Source of the DNA: Tellurirhabdus bombi
Lineage (GTDB): Bacteria; Bacteroidota; Bacteroidia; Cytophagales; Spirosomataceae
Assembly (NCBI RefSeq): GCF_021484805.1
Contig: NZ_CP090557.1
Location: forward strand, 2,926,001-2,990,000
Reading direction: 5' to 3'
Length of the DNA: 64,000 bases
Part shown: positions 26,782-35,201 of the stretch, in pieces
Position numbering within the stretch: the first letter of the stretch is position 1
Layout: each line of letters opens with the position of its first letter
Made by a program: the position numbers and the translations under genes
The notes under the pieces: generated by a model
Database searches by the model: none
Told to the model about the DNA's origin: nothing
The model's input: only the letters and a program-made list of their open reading frames with translations

Positions 26782-27453
26782 TTATAGGTTAAATAGTTTG
26801 AAAACACCGTTAGCTTTGCTAGCGGGATTTTTTGTTTTTGGGTCCTTAGTAATAATATCCTTTATAAGCTGATCCCGTATGTTGTTTAAATGACCCAATA
26901 ATGTTTGTAATTCTGTTGATTTGTTAGCGTCACTTCCTCTATATTGATTTTCTAGCTCATTTCGCTCTTCAAAATCATCGGGATCACAATGCGCTTTTTC
27001 AATGACACCACTTGCATGATGGAACATTTGAGTTTCAATTGAGTATGCCTTTATTACAAATTCCCTTAGGAGCTTACGTGAATCTTCGCTGAGATAAAAA
27101 GCAGCAGCGTGAACTCTATGGTTGACCTCATTAAAATTGGTATATTTTAGTAGATTATTATTTAGCGAACCCCTGTATGCGTAGCCTTCTTTATAGCTTG
27201 GAAAATTTGGCTTTAGATTATAATTGTCACGGATATAGCTATAATATTGGAAGGTAGACTCATAAAGTTTTTCAAGTTTTTCAAGTTTTCGCTCAATGTA
27301 TTTTGTGTAAAAAATATTGTCTCTACCAAGATCAGCTTTGACGTTCTCGATTGTTGTATTTAAACTTCTATTGAAAATATAATTAAAGAGGACTACGGAT
27401 ATGGCGGAAATGATTGGAGCAACTACTGGCCAGTTTATTGTTGAAAAATCCAT
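26782..27453 (-). CDS. Membrane-anchored protein of unknown function (223 aa)
   Basis: A 223-residue protein with one N-terminal transmembrane segment (VVAPIISAISVVLFNYIF, residues ~10-27), then helices with coiled-coil character (ERKLEKLEKLYESTFQYYSY). The rest is soluble and helical. It is AT-rich and minus-strand, convergent with the DUF5677 pair; its 3' end contains their terminator. No domain was recognised. A single anchor with a cytoplasmic sensor-like domain is seen in several phage exclusion proteins, but that is only a suggestion. Confidence 0.65.
   Translation of the reverse strand: MDFSTINWPVVAPIISAISVVLFNYIFNRSLNTTIENVKADLGRDNIFYTKYIERKLEKLEKLYESTFQYYSYIRDNYNLKPNFPSYKEGYAYRGSLNNNLLKYTNFNEVNHRVHAAAFYLSEDSRKLLREFVIKAYSIETQMFHHASGVIEKAHCDPDDFEERNELENQYRGSDANKSTELQTLLGHLNNIRDQLIKDIITKDPKTKNPASKANGVFKLFNL
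26807..26833 (+). terminator. Terminator closing the DUF5677 cassette
   Basis: An 8-bp stem (CCGTTAGC at 26807-26814 and GCTAGCGG at 26818-26825) with a TTT loop and a T6 tract on the plus strand. The segment 26816-26833 matches 24629-24646 at 17 of 18 positions. The hairpin lies inside the 3' end of the minus-strand gene at 26782-27453. Confidence 0.75.
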
Positions 27454-27519
27454 GTTGATAGTGATCTGCTTCTTGAGCTCATTAATAATTTAATTTTAAA
27501 CCAAAGTCAAAATAATTAA

Positions 27520-27553
27520 GTAAAAGAACCGACTGTTGAGCCGGTTCTTTTAC
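27520..27553 (-). terminator. Bidirectional hairpin terminator
   Basis: A 12-bp stem (GTAAAAGAACCG at 27520-27531, CGGTTCTTTTAC at 27542-27553) whose A/T-rich ends give a U-tract on either strand. It is placed to end transcription of the 27572-28339 minus-strand gene. Confidence 0.75.
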
Positions 27554-27571
27554 AAGTTTACTTATCAGCTT

Positions 27572-28339
27572 TTAGAAAATAATTCCAAGAGAATCTATTT
27601 CAGTAACAGATAGGTCATCCAGATACATAATATCAGCATACAATTCTCCGAGAAGAGTCAACTGCATTTGATTCGTTACAATGTATTTGATTGAAGGGAC
27701 CATAATATTATCACCCCTCATCATTAAGCCTAAATTTAACAAATCTAAGTAGTCTTGCAGTATTAGTTGTATATTGATGGGTATCTGCTGTTGGCTATAA
27801 TCTTGCTCTGAAAGATTGTAGCCATTTAACTGATTTAACTTATTCTTACGTACTAAAGCAAGAATACACAACTTTCTATAAGATAAAGTTTCAGCAGTGA
27901 TCAGTATTTGATTAGCATCTTCAGGTACTATATTTTGTTGAAATATAGTACTCTCAAATATCTTTGAAATAAACTTTATCTTTTTCTCTTCATAGGCATC
28001 CTTGCATTTCAAGAGAACTCCTTCAAACAGTTCTTCAGCTTTACTTCTTTTAAGTTCATCAGGAGCAAAAAAATTATCATTTCGAACCTGATCACCGCGG
28101 CCTAATCGATCATTTATTCCAGAAAGCACATAAGTTGCAGAGACAGCAACTCTTATTTTTTCTCTATCCGATAGAAATCTTTCCGCTACTTCTGCAACTA
28201 CTTTCGCTGTCACAACTCCAGCTGCTCCACCACCAACAGCGCCAGCTACTCCACCTAATAATCCGATTGCACCCCCTACTACTCCACCTGCGATTTCTCC
28301 TCCCTGCTTAACAAACTTTATCAGTGATTCCTTGTCCAT
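27572..28339 (-). CDS. Glycine-zipper membrane protein of unknown function
   Basis: The product is 255 aa from ATG 28339; a longer form from TTG 28378 is less likely. Residues ~10-45 are a Gly/Ala/Val-rich hydrophobic stretch with repeated GxxxG spacing (GGVVGGAIGLLGGVAGAVGG), a glycine-zipper that can insert in or permeabilise membranes. The C-terminal ~200 residues are helical and soluble, with no recognised enzyme domain. A zipper joined to a sensor-like domain is a layout found among toxins and abortive-infection effectors, but no evidence here proves that. The gene ends just before a strong terminator. Confidence 0.62.
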   Translation of the reverse strand: MDKESLIKFVKQGGEIAGGVVGGAIGLLGGVAGAVGGGAAGVVTAKVVAEVAERFLSDREKIRVAVSATYVLSGINDRLGRGDQVRNDNFFAPDELKRSKAEELFEGVLLKCKDAYEEKKIKFISKIFESTIFQQNIVPEDANQILITAETLSYRKLCILALVRKNKLNQLNGYNLSEQDYSQQQIPINIQLILQDYLDLLNLGLMMRGDNIMVPSIKYIVTNQMQLTLLGELYADIMYLDDLSVTEIDSLGIIF

Positions 28340-28395
28340 ATTTCGTATGAAATTTGTTGAATAATAATTATACGACAATTATTTGAAAGTTTTAT

Positions 28396-28623
28396 TCACA
28401 GCAATCGTAACAACAAAATCCTACTTCTCCTCAATCCGCGCCACAACTTCAGCACGTTGCGGATTTTCATTCCGATTCCACCAGAGAGCTGGCTAGAGCA
28501 AAAAGCAACAAATTCACGCTCACTTTTTCCCTGATAATGCGCTTCCATGCCAGCGAAAGCAGGTAGGAGGTAGGTAACGGACTCGTCTAAAGTGACGGGT
28601 AATTTTTGATTCGATTGATTCAT
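28396..28623 (-). CDS. DUF6794-like small protein
   Basis: A 75-residue protein. The segment LPVTLDESVTYLL (residues ~8-20) and GIGMKIRNVLKLW (~49-61) resemble the LP-TLDEAV start and G-GMWIRN-LW block of DUF6794 proteins. Those are small, Bacteroidota-enriched proteins of unknown function. The last residues (GLRRSRILLLRLL) depart from that pattern, so the 3' end may be frameshifted. It is minus-strand, 13 bp downstream of the DUF3850 gene. Confidence 0.55.
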   Translation of the reverse strand: MNQSNQKLPVTLDESVTYLLPAFAGMEAHYQGKSEREFVAFCSSQLSGGIGMKIRNVLKLWRGLRRSRILLLRLL

Positions 28624-28636
28624 GGGGAAAATAGAT

Positions 28637-28951
28637 TTATTGACTCATTAAAGTTTCGTACATCTCTTTTTGCTCATTGAAGGACAGGCTAGAAAATGTT
28701 CCTGATAAACCCAGGACACAATAGCCTTCTTCAATTCCAAATTGCCCACCGGGAAGCAGGTAGCAAACTTCCTTGATAAGCCATTCATCATCCTCGTATT
28801 GATTTTGATCTGGATTCCATTTAGCTAGTATCAAGTAATCTCCAAGTTGAAAGTTGCGGTCATTTTTACGAACCTCGAAGGGTTTCCAGCCAAGAGCTAT
28901 TTCATCGAAATATTTTGGTAAAGTCTTCAGTAAATGCGTTTTCTTAGGCAT
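28637..28951 (-). CDS. DUF3850 (ASCH/PUA-like) protein
   Basis: A 104-residue protein with the DUF3850 signature: HLLKTLPKYFDEIALGWKPFEVRKNDRNFQLGDYLIL, then a WLIKEVCYLL..GIEEGYCVLGL strand block. The ASCH/PUA-like fold binds RNA. Such genes are widespread in phages and mobile elements, and their precise role there is unknown. The motif match is strong and the length is normal for the family. It lies 8 bp from the next upstream minus-strand gene. Confidence 0.88.
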   Translation of the reverse strand: MPKKTHLLKTLPKYFDEIALGWKPFEVRKNDRNFQLGDYLILAKWNPDQNQYEDDEWLIKEVCYLLPGGQFGIEEGYCVLGLSGTFSSLSFNEQKEMYETLMSQ

Positions 28952-28959
28952 GGCTAGTA

Positions 28960-29316
28960 CTATACAAGTGTGTTTTTAGGGTTTTTTTGGACCCATGAAC
29001 TGATATAAAGTCCTGTCAGGCTGGCAAATGCGCCGAATAATTTGGGGCCAATATTGATATTCAGAATTGACGTGTAAAATGCCAGAATAAGGAAGAGTAC
29101 ATATAAAGTAAGTAAGGCCAGAAGTTTGTGTCTGTCGCTCTCGGGCCATTTCATAGCCCACCATTTATTGTCAGCCAAGAAGCTATTTTGTAGGCTCTCA
29201 ATAATTTGCTTTATATCTGCAATTGCCTGTAAATAGTTGACAGTAATACTCCAAAGCAGCACTACATGGTAGATAATGGTTATAGCTACTAAAAAGTGTT
29301 TTCTGAAATTTTTCAT
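28960..29316 (-). CDS. Small multi-pass membrane protein (118 aa)
   Basis: A 118-residue protein with three hydrophobic segments: ~8-28 (LVAITIIYHVVLLWSITVNY), ~68-84 (LLALLTLYVLFLILAFY) and ~92-108 (IGPKLFGAFASLTGLYIS). A charged loop with a WWAMKWPESDRHK patch lies between the first two. No family was recognised. It is AT-rich and in the same minus-strand accessory group as the DUF3850 gene. Such small phage membrane proteins often act in superinfection exclusion, but nothing in the sequence proves it. Confidence 0.62.
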   Translation of the reverse strand: MKNFRKHFLVAITIIYHVVLLWSITVNYLQAIADIKQIIESLQNSFLADNKWWAMKWPESDRHKLLALLTLYVLFLILAFYTSILNINIGPKLFGAFASLTGLYISSWVQKNPKNTLV

Positions 29317-29438
29317 TTTTGTATTTCGAAGTTTAATCAGGTTCGTTGTGATGGTTGGGCCCGTTAACGATTGCCCGAATGACTAGGTAGGTGGCAATCA
29401 TAGCAAAATGAGGAGATAAGCCATGCAGGTAGGAGCAA

Positions 29439-29460
29439 GCCCCGTCCGGATAGACGGGGC
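29439..29460 (-). terminator. GC-rich hairpin downstream of the early operon
   Basis: An 8-bp stem (GCCCCGTC at 29439-29446, GACGGGGC at 29453-29460), 9 bp after the stop of the 29470-30330 gene. There is no T-tract on the minus strand, so it may act as a weak or factor-assisted terminator, or to stabilise the RNA end. Confidence 0.5.
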
Positions 29461-29469
29461 GTTGATTTG

Positions 29470-30330
29470 TTACGAAAGTGGCGTTAGCAAATACAGTTGC
29501 TCATTTCCTGCGGGAATCGGCTGATCGTTTACCAGCAGCTTTAACGTATCCTGATCGCTATTGAAACCTTTGAGCAAGGCATCAACCATTTTTAGAGAGC
29601 CAAATTTGAACGTGCTTTTTTGCTTTGGAATTGGCTGAAAATCGTGTACACCGGAAGACTTCGCGATAAACCACTGTCCAGAACTAGGATGCTCGTAAAA
29701 GGCAACTTTGCCATCTGAATTCAACTGGAGATAATCCATTAATCCTTTAGAAAGAAAAATAGTCCCTTTCTTTCGCGACACAGCAATCGTTAATCCTAAT
29801 TCCTTACCAAATGACTGCTTATCATACCGTACCAACTCATCCAGCTGTAGGCAGGTCGATTTCGCTTCCAGAGCAGTTACAACTTCCTCCTTTGGTGCAT
29901 CAGAAAAGTCGTCTTTCCGCTGCGGCTCTGGAATCGCTTCGTTGATTGGATAATTGACTTTTAATTCAACCTTGCCCCCTAGCATTGTTGGTAGTTCAAG
30001 CGCATCATTTTTCGTTGGCTTCTTAGCTGGCCGCTTTTTGGTAATGGCCATTTGAGCCTGCACATCGTCGGCTGTAATCGACTCTAAAGTTGGCAGCTTT
30101 CTTAGGTATTGATGCCGTTCTGACCCCTTGGTCAAGTCACGCTCAACCGCATCCAGATCCCGCAGCGCCGTCAGAAAATTTGGCTCGACGTTATTCGCCG
30201 TGCAGAATTCAGCTACGTGGACAACTCGGTGAGTCATTATCGACAAGGTGCTGCGCAGGGCAACTAACGCACTTTCAAGGCTGCTGTTTTTAGTCTCTAC
30301 AGCTGATTGTTCTAAAACGTCAGTGTTCAT
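29470..30330 (-). CDS. Early-region protein of unknown function (286 aa)
   Basis: A 286-residue protein at the downstream end of the early operon. Residues 1-90 are helical; the middle is Lys/Pro-rich and probably disordered (TKKRPAKKPTKNDALELP). Residues ~175-225 form a beta segment (LGLTIAVSRKKGTIFLSKGL, YLQLNSDGKVAFYEH, WFIAKS), like a small barrel. A compact C-terminal domain follows. No family was recognised. Position next to the PRTRC-like genes suggests it belongs to that module. Confidence 0.65.
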   Translation of the reverse strand: MNTDVLEQSAVETKNSSLESALVALRSTLSIMTHRVVHVAEFCTANNVEPNFLTALRDLDAVERDLTKGSERHQYLRKLPTLESITADDVQAQMAITKKRPAKKPTKNDALELPTMLGGKVELKVNYPINEAIPEPQRKDDFSDAPKEEVVTALEAKSTCLQLDELVRYDKQSFGKELGLTIAVSRKKGTIFLSKGLMDYLQLNSDGKVAFYEHPSSGQWFIAKSSGVHDFQPIPKQKSTFKFGSLKMVDALLKGFNSDQDTLKLLVNDQPIPAGNEQLYLLTPLS

Positions 30331-30428
30331 GATTTGGGATTATTTATCGTTTTTGGAAATTTTTATTACACTTTCTGCCGCATCGGCGGTCCGAAATTTT
30401 TTGCTCGTTTTTGGCAAGAATTGATCCG

Positions 30429-31214
30429 CTACGCTACTTTCAAAGGCTGAGTGCGGAAGTCGGACAGGTTAAGGAAAAAGCCCCGGTTCTCGGTCATGCC
30501 GTTGCGGAATAAGGACCAAAGCAGACTACTGCCCATGTTGGCCAGCGTCGAGTTGATGAACAGGTCCTGCTTTTCCAGGGCTTCCGCCAGTGAGCAGCTG
30601 GGGGTATTGGTTGTAGCTTCCCCCTTGGCTAGCTCTTCGCCGTATAAGTCCGTGACAAAAGGTAAAGACCCGACCGGCCTGTACTTTTTGGATTTGGGTT
30701 GTTTGAGAGTCCCAACCGTAGCCAGGATGACCTGACCGGTAAACTGATCATTACCAAAATCCAGCCAGTACTTGGGGCAGTCCCGATGATATTCCCCGTA
30801 CTGCCGAACAGCTGATCTTAGCGTCTTGGCGATGTCTAAACGCGCGGAAACCGTGTCGACGCAGGAAATGGTCAGACTGGCTCCGGCTATTCGCTTGGGA
30901 GTATATTTACTAATGTTGGCTTTCCAGTTGGTGCCAAAAAACCGATTCGTGCGATTGATCAGGGCTACGGCCTTGGCCAGGCCTAACTCACTTTTGGCAA
31001 AAAGCTGACGGCCAAGGTTGGCGCCGGTGATCACATCATCATCCCATACGGTCACCTGAAAGCCGGGATGCCCCAGTTCGTACATGGATAAATTCATCCG
31101 GGCCAGGGCCGTCAGTACCTGCGAACCCGTGCCGCCAGCGCCAATTAGATTCACTGTGATGGGATTCGGCGGAGCCAGCATCGTGGCGGGCAAATAATGA
31201 ACCGGTGTTTTCAT
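30429..31214 (-). CDS. PRTRC-type ThiF-like protein
   Basis: A 261-residue protein of the ThiF/E1-like superfamily. An N-terminal nucleotide-binding loop VNLIGAGGTGSQ (G25-G30) is followed by NLGRQLF and TISCVDTVSAR blocks, the E1-like adenylation pattern. In PRTRC cassettes the ThiF protein is encoded beside the B protein, exactly as here (ATGA overlap at 31211-31214). E1-like enzymes adenylate C-termini of Ub-like proteins or carry sulfur. No clear catalytic cysteine could be fixed by eye. The substrate is unknown; the small PRTRC-C-like protein is a possible candidate. Confidence 0.85.
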   Translation of the reverse strand: MKTPVHYLPATMLAPPNPITVNLIGAGGTGSQVLTALARMNLSMYELGHPGFQVTVWDDDVITGANLGRQLFAKSELGLAKAVALINRTNRFFGTNWKANISKYTPKRIAGASLTISCVDTVSARLDIAKTLRSAVRQYGEYHRDCPKYWLDFGNDQFTGQVILATVGTLKQPKSKKYRPVGSLPFVTDLYGEELAKGEATTNTPSCSLAEALEKQDLFINSTLANMGSSLLWSLFRNGMTENRGFFLNLSDFRTQPLKVA

Positions 31215-31933
31215 ATGTCAAGCAGGGATGAGAGTTTGACGCTCGACGCAACGAGCGCGTTCAGGGGGAAAGGCTTATCGGTACTGATCAGCTCATTCCA
31301 GAGCGGCACAATCGGAATCGACAGCGGATTGGTATTATTGAGGTGCGAAAAGTAGGAGTTGAAAAAGTGCGACTGCCAGAGTTGAATGAAGTCCTCCAGC
31401 GAACAGTCAGCGGGAATGCGGGGGACGGCGGTCCCCATACAGACGAGTCCCTGCGCGCTAATGTTGAAGAAGGGGGCATTGTAAAGCTTGCTCTTCAGGG
31501 TTGGGCGTTTCTTGTCTTTCAAGGCAAACACCTCCAGCAGATTCCGGCTGGCTCTGAACAAGAGAGCGGGGGTATTAGCTTTACCGCTGGGAATACCCAG
31601 ATCTGTCTGGAAGAATAATTCCTGCTCTCCGGCGGGGAGGTACCAAATAACCTGTCCTGCCGAATACCGAATCGACAGCACCGATTCGGGCAACAAGCCG
31701 CTCGACTCCAGGTATACTTGGCGCTTTTCTTTGGTGGTGACCAGTTTTCGGGCCAGTGCCCGGCCTTCCACTTCAGTTAGCGGGTGGGCATTGATGGGCT
31801 GACCTTTGTCGGAAATGTCGTAGGATTCCACGTACACCGAATCGGTCCGGTAACTATCCTGCTTTTTGAAAAACACCAGGGCCTTAACCGGCACGTAAGT
31901 ATTTTGACTAAAGAGATGAGTGATGTTGCGCAT
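31211..31933 (-). CDS. PRTRC system protein B-like
   Basis: A 240-residue protein immediately upstream of the ThiF gene. It has the PRTRC-B pattern: an N-terminal beta domain, then PTLKSKLYNAPFFNISAQG, VCMGTAVPRIP, and a late LEDFIQLWQSHFFNSYFSH block. PRTRC-B is always found with ThiF in this cassette, but its biochemical role is not known. It overlaps the F-like ORF by 26 bp and the ThiF gene by 4 bp, indicating one operon. Confidence 0.8.
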   Translation of the reverse strand: MRNITHLFSQNTYVPVKALVFFKKQDSYRTDSVYVESYDISDKGQPINAHPLTEVEGRALARKLVTTKEKRQVYLESSGLLPESVLSIRYSAGQVIWYLPAGEQELFFQTDLGIPSGKANTPALLFRASRNLLEVFALKDKKRPTLKSKLYNAPFFNISAQGLVCMGTAVPRIPADCSLEDFIQLWQSHFFNSYFSHLNNTNPLSIPIVPLWNELISTDKPFPLNALVASSVKLSSLLDI

Positions 31934-33187
31934 CGTCGGGTTTTGTTAGGAGGTTTTCTAATGCCAGCAGATAATCGTAGAGGTCCAGGATACTTTCGAA
32001 TAATCCCTGCTCGAAGTCCACCGATAGATCGATGGTTTGCTGCGGCTCGTTAAAGAGCTGCCAGGCCTTGGGCATGTTTTGCTGAAGGTTTTCGGAGAGA
32101 TCACAATCCAGCGATTGGATGGCGTAATCGTAAATGACGCCTTGATCCTCGTAAACAAACGAGAGGTACTTGTCCAGGTCAATCATGCCCCCGCCATCTG
32201 GAGCTTCCAGTTCTTCGATAAAAGCATCCCATTTGACGCTGGGTAGAATCGAGCGATCGGGATACTCCTGATACATGCGATAAAACCGCTGGGCTACCTG
32301 CTTCAGTTGCTTATCTAGGGATGAAGACGCCGCCAGGCTCTGAATGCGTTTGCCGAAGTTTTTCAGGTGAACGGGCTTTCTAAAATGATCGAAACAGGCT
32401 TTTCCGTTGGCCATATCGGTTTTGATCATCGCCAGGTAACCCATGGCTTCATCTTCATCCATGTCGCTGCCAAATGCCGGGTCGGACTGCTCTTCCAGCC
32501 AGTCGTATTGACTGCCGATAAACGTGCCTTCATCCGTAAACCGGGGGATATCAACCACCTCGCTGAGGTAGGAGAAAATGCTATCCAGTACATCCAGATG
32601 CTGCTTATAGCCGCCTTCAATGATGGGAAGATTGTCAATCAGGGTCTTACTGAATTTTACTTTCCAGTACGTCTCCAGAGGAATGTAATACAGCGTCGGG
32701 CCAGTAGCGTATTCCCGGTAGGTAGCCAAACAGCATTCGGCAATAGGTCCGCTTATCTCCATTGCTACTAGCGTCAGATTGATGTCAGGATCGATATTGT
32801 GCAGCGCCTTTTCAGCCAAGGCCAACGATTGCTCAATGTTGCCGGGAAACGGCTTCTGGCTGGTCAGGAGTTGGTAAGGCAATTCATACAAGTCAGCCAG
32901 GTGCTTTAGTGACCGAAAAAAATGCTGTTGTACGATCCGGTGATTGGTGAAATGCCGTCCGTCGATGAACTGAATCGGCTCGAACTGGCATCTCAGAAAG
33001 GCATCGGGAGCTGGTCGACGGGCAGCGATGCCGCCGGGTTTCTGAGAACGTTTGCCGTGTCGGGTATTTCGGGCAGGCTTCCCCAAAACGAATTGATGTG
33101 CGCGTGATAAGACCATTGCTCGTGATTGATAATTCGGGTGGAAGGGGGTACGACCGTTGCCGTACCCCGTTTAGCTTTTTGCTTCAT
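31908..33187 (-). pseudogene. PRTRC protein F-like, split across two frames
   Basis: The N-terminal 64 codons (ATG 33187, MKQKAKRGTATVVPPS...) end at TGA 32993-32995. The homologous reading continues in the -1 frame (LRCQFEPIQFIDGRHFTNHR...) to 31908. Joined, the product would be about 425 aa, and its place between C and B fits PRTRC-F. The longer track in the second frame begins with an out-of-frame Arg-rich stretch, so its N-terminus is not native. The shift sits at CCT TTC TGA, where tRNA-Phe could slip to TTT, so a programmed -1 shift is possible; a 1-bp indel or sequencing error is simpler. Confidence 0.7.
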
Positions 33188-33189
33188 GA

Positions 33190-33411
33190 TTAGCCTTTGG
33201 TGCCCATGACTGTCTCGAATTTGTACTCGAGTTGATCGTTGTCGAATTTGGGTTCGGAAATCTTGGCCGTAATCAGTTCGGGATACGTGTTGGCGTAGAA
33301 GTTCAGTACAGCCTGGGGGCTCATTCCTGGATCTGGATCTGTCAGATCAAGCGTTTGGCCTTTATTGATAAATTTGAATTTGCGTTCGAGTTGGGTGGCA
33401 AGTAAGGGCAT
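33190..33411 (-). CDS. PRTRC system protein C-like
   Basis: A 73-residue protein between the E-like and F-like genes. It has a beta-rich N-terminus (RKFKFINKGQTLDLTDPDPG), then a helix MSPQAVLNFYANTYPELI and closing strands (LEYKFETVMGTKG). This is the pattern and size of PRTRC-C. Its fold may be ubiquitin-like (small beta-grasp), which would be notable beside a ThiF/E1-like gene, though it ends in GTKG, not a GG tail. Spacing: 2 bp to the F-like start and 3 bp from the E-like stop. Confidence 0.8.
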   Translation of the reverse strand: MPLLATQLERKFKFINKGQTLDLTDPDPGMSPQAVLNFYANTYPELITAKISEPKFDNDQLEYKFETVMGTKG

Positions 33412-33414
33412 GGC

Positions 33415-34038
33415 TTAAGCGTTTAAAAGTTGGGAAATGGGATTCTCCTGGTTCAGGAGCGTGATTAGCTCGGTTTTGCGTTTGGTGAGGATCTCCGCAT
33501 GTTCGGGTTCGGGGTAATCCGCCGCGTTGGGCAGTTTAGCGATGGCCTCCCGGTACTTCTTTTCGGTGGCCAATGCGTCAGACTTCTGCATGGCGGCATC
33601 ATAAGCGGCTTTTTTGGGATCGATTGCTGGTTTTTCGGGAGCTGGCTTTTCAGCAGCTGGTTTCTCTACGACCGGCTTTTCGGTTGGTTTTTCTTCCACT
33701 TTCTCCGCTGGCTTATCAGCGGGTTTAGCTTTGGTCTTATCTTTATCCATAGCCGATTGCTTTTTGGCATCATCGGTTTGCTTCAGCCAGGCTTCCATGT
33801 CCACCATCAGGCCGTTGGCCTGTTTGATGGGACCGTCGATGGTAGTGAAAAAGCCTTCATCCAATTCTTCCGGAGTGCCTCGGAGAATGAGCGGCGGGAT
33901 AGACTTTCGCGCATTATCGCCGCATTTTTCGTTATTGAGCAGTACACTGACCACTTGAGACTGCGCAGAGGTGGAGGTTACCACGATCTTCAGATCGCCA
34001 GTAAGGCCCATTTGATGGATTCGTTGAAAGAAATTCAT
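33415..34038 (-). CDS. PRTRC system protein E-like
   Basis: A 207-residue protein. Residues 1-90 carry the conserved part of PRTRC-E (MNFFQRIHQMGLTGDLKIVV, ending in FFTTIDGPIKQANGLMVDME). Residues ~105-150 are a Lys/Pro/Glu-rich linker (KPAEKVEEKPTEKPVVEKP), and the C-terminus is helical. It is the first gene of the PRTRC-like group in the operon, 16 bp downstream of the clamp homologue. The role is unknown. Confidence 0.8.
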   Translation of the reverse strand: MNFFQRIHQMGLTGDLKIVVTSTSAQSQVVSVLLNNEKCGDNARKSIPPLILRGTPEELDEGFFTTIDGPIKQANGLMVDMEAWLKQTDDAKKQSAMDKDKTKAKPADKPAEKVEEKPTEKPVVEKPAAEKPAPEKPAIDPKKAAYDAAMQKSDALATEKKYREAIAKLPNAADYPEPEHAEILTKRKTELITLLNQENPISQLLNA

Positions 34039-34054
34039 GAATAGGATTGGGTAA

Positions 34055-35188
34055 TTAAGCGTTGGAAATGTCTTGGGGCATGAAAAGGATTCGGCGCTTC
34101 TCTTCGTTGGATTGAAGCAAAACAGCGCGGCGGTTGGTAACGGTAATGGACTGGCGCTCGCCCTCGAAGAATTTGAGCGATGTTTCGAATTTGATGGGTT
34201 CCAAGCCGAAGGGCTTGACCTGGCTAGCCTGCTTCCGATCTTCCTGACCAGCTTCTTCGACCGTCAAACCTTCTTCAAATTGATAATCGCTAAAAGCACC
34301 TTTCAGGGTCACTTCGTCAAGGCCGGGGTAAAAACCGATGAAATCGGTCCCTTGATGAGGAATTGTTTTGATGCGACGGATCGAGGCGACTAGTTCGCGA
34401 CGGTCTACGGTATACGTTGCTCCATCGTCACCCCACAAATCTTCAAATTTAGGCCGGTCTGCTTCGACGCGTTGAATCTGAATGGCGGCTCCGGGAAACC
34501 AAAGGGTGAGCCAGCTTTCTCCCAGAGACAGTTCCAGCTTATCGTCGTAATTGGCCAGCTTCAGTACGTCTGAAAGCGCTGTTACACCCCAATAAGGCAC
34601 AATGAACTGATGCAATCCTTTCAGCTCTGAATCGTGATCAATGATTTCCTCCGCGATGAAACGACCGTCGAAGCCAATCAACCCGATGGAGGTAGGGAGT
34701 ACGTCAAACCAGATACCCGATTGAGCCGGGAAAAACTCAGGTTCGTTTTTGCAGAAGGAGAGCAATTTTCTGAGTGGTCCGGCCAGACTGGAGGCAATAG
34801 GAACCTTGGTACCATGATCCGTCTTTGGTGTCGGGTAATCCTTGCCGGCAAAGGCGGGAAAAGTAACAAAATTCCATTTGGCTCCGAGCTGGTAATGCAC
34901 CGTCAGCTTTTTGTCCGCGACTTCCAGCCGGATCGGCTGAGTGGGCAGGGTGGATAGAAAACTAGACAGGGGTTTGATCTGCGGACAGATGGACCATTCT
35001 CCTTCGACGGGTGCAACCTGAATGGTGAGCAGGCAGGGCTGCGATCCAGCGGTGGCCATGAGCATTCCCTGAATGATTTCCAGACGAACGGCGGTGTAAG
35101 CGGGAACCAGCGACTTTTCATTGACGTGAGCGGCCAGTGTGAGTAACACGTCGCGCAGACGTCCAGCATCGACAACAGTTGGATTCAT
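34055..35188 (-). CDS. DNA sliding clamp (DnaN-like) homologue
   Basis: The start at ATG 35188 removes a 32-bp overlap with the nuclease gene and gives 377 aa, close to the ~366 of bacterial DnaN. Visible beta-clamp features: LVPAYTAVRLEIIQGMLMATA near the N-terminus, LSSFLSTLPTQPIRLEVADK and FVTFPAFAGKDYP in the middle, IGLIGFDGRFIAEEII and a beta-rich third domain ending RRILFMPQD. The clamp would tether a polymerase to DNA. A phage-encoded one suggests replication partly independent of the host clamp. No polymerase gene is in view. Confidence 0.82.
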   Translation of the reverse strand: MNPTVVDAGRLRDVLLTLAAHVNEKSLVPAYTAVRLEIIQGMLMATAGSQPCLLTIQVAPVEGEWSICPQIKPLSSFLSTLPTQPIRLEVADKKLTVHYQLGAKWNFVTFPAFAGKDYPTPKTDHGTKVPIASSLAGPLRKLLSFCKNEPEFFPAQSGIWFDVLPTSIGLIGFDGRFIAEEIIDHDSELKGLHQFIVPYWGVTALSDVLKLANYDDKLELSLGESWLTLWFPGAAIQIQRVEADRPKFEDLWGDDGATYTVDRRELVASIRRIKTIPHQGTDFIGFYPGLDEVTLKGAFSDYQFEEGLTVEEAGQEDRKQASQVKPFGLEPIKFETSLKFFEGERQSITVTNRRAVLLQSNEEKRRILFMPQDISNA

Positions 35189-35201
35189 GATTGAATAGGG
35201 A

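Noticed and set aside
26663-26872. A 69-aa plus-strand ORF after the DUF5677 pair
   Set aside because: It runs through the terminator hairpin and has no composition or start support.
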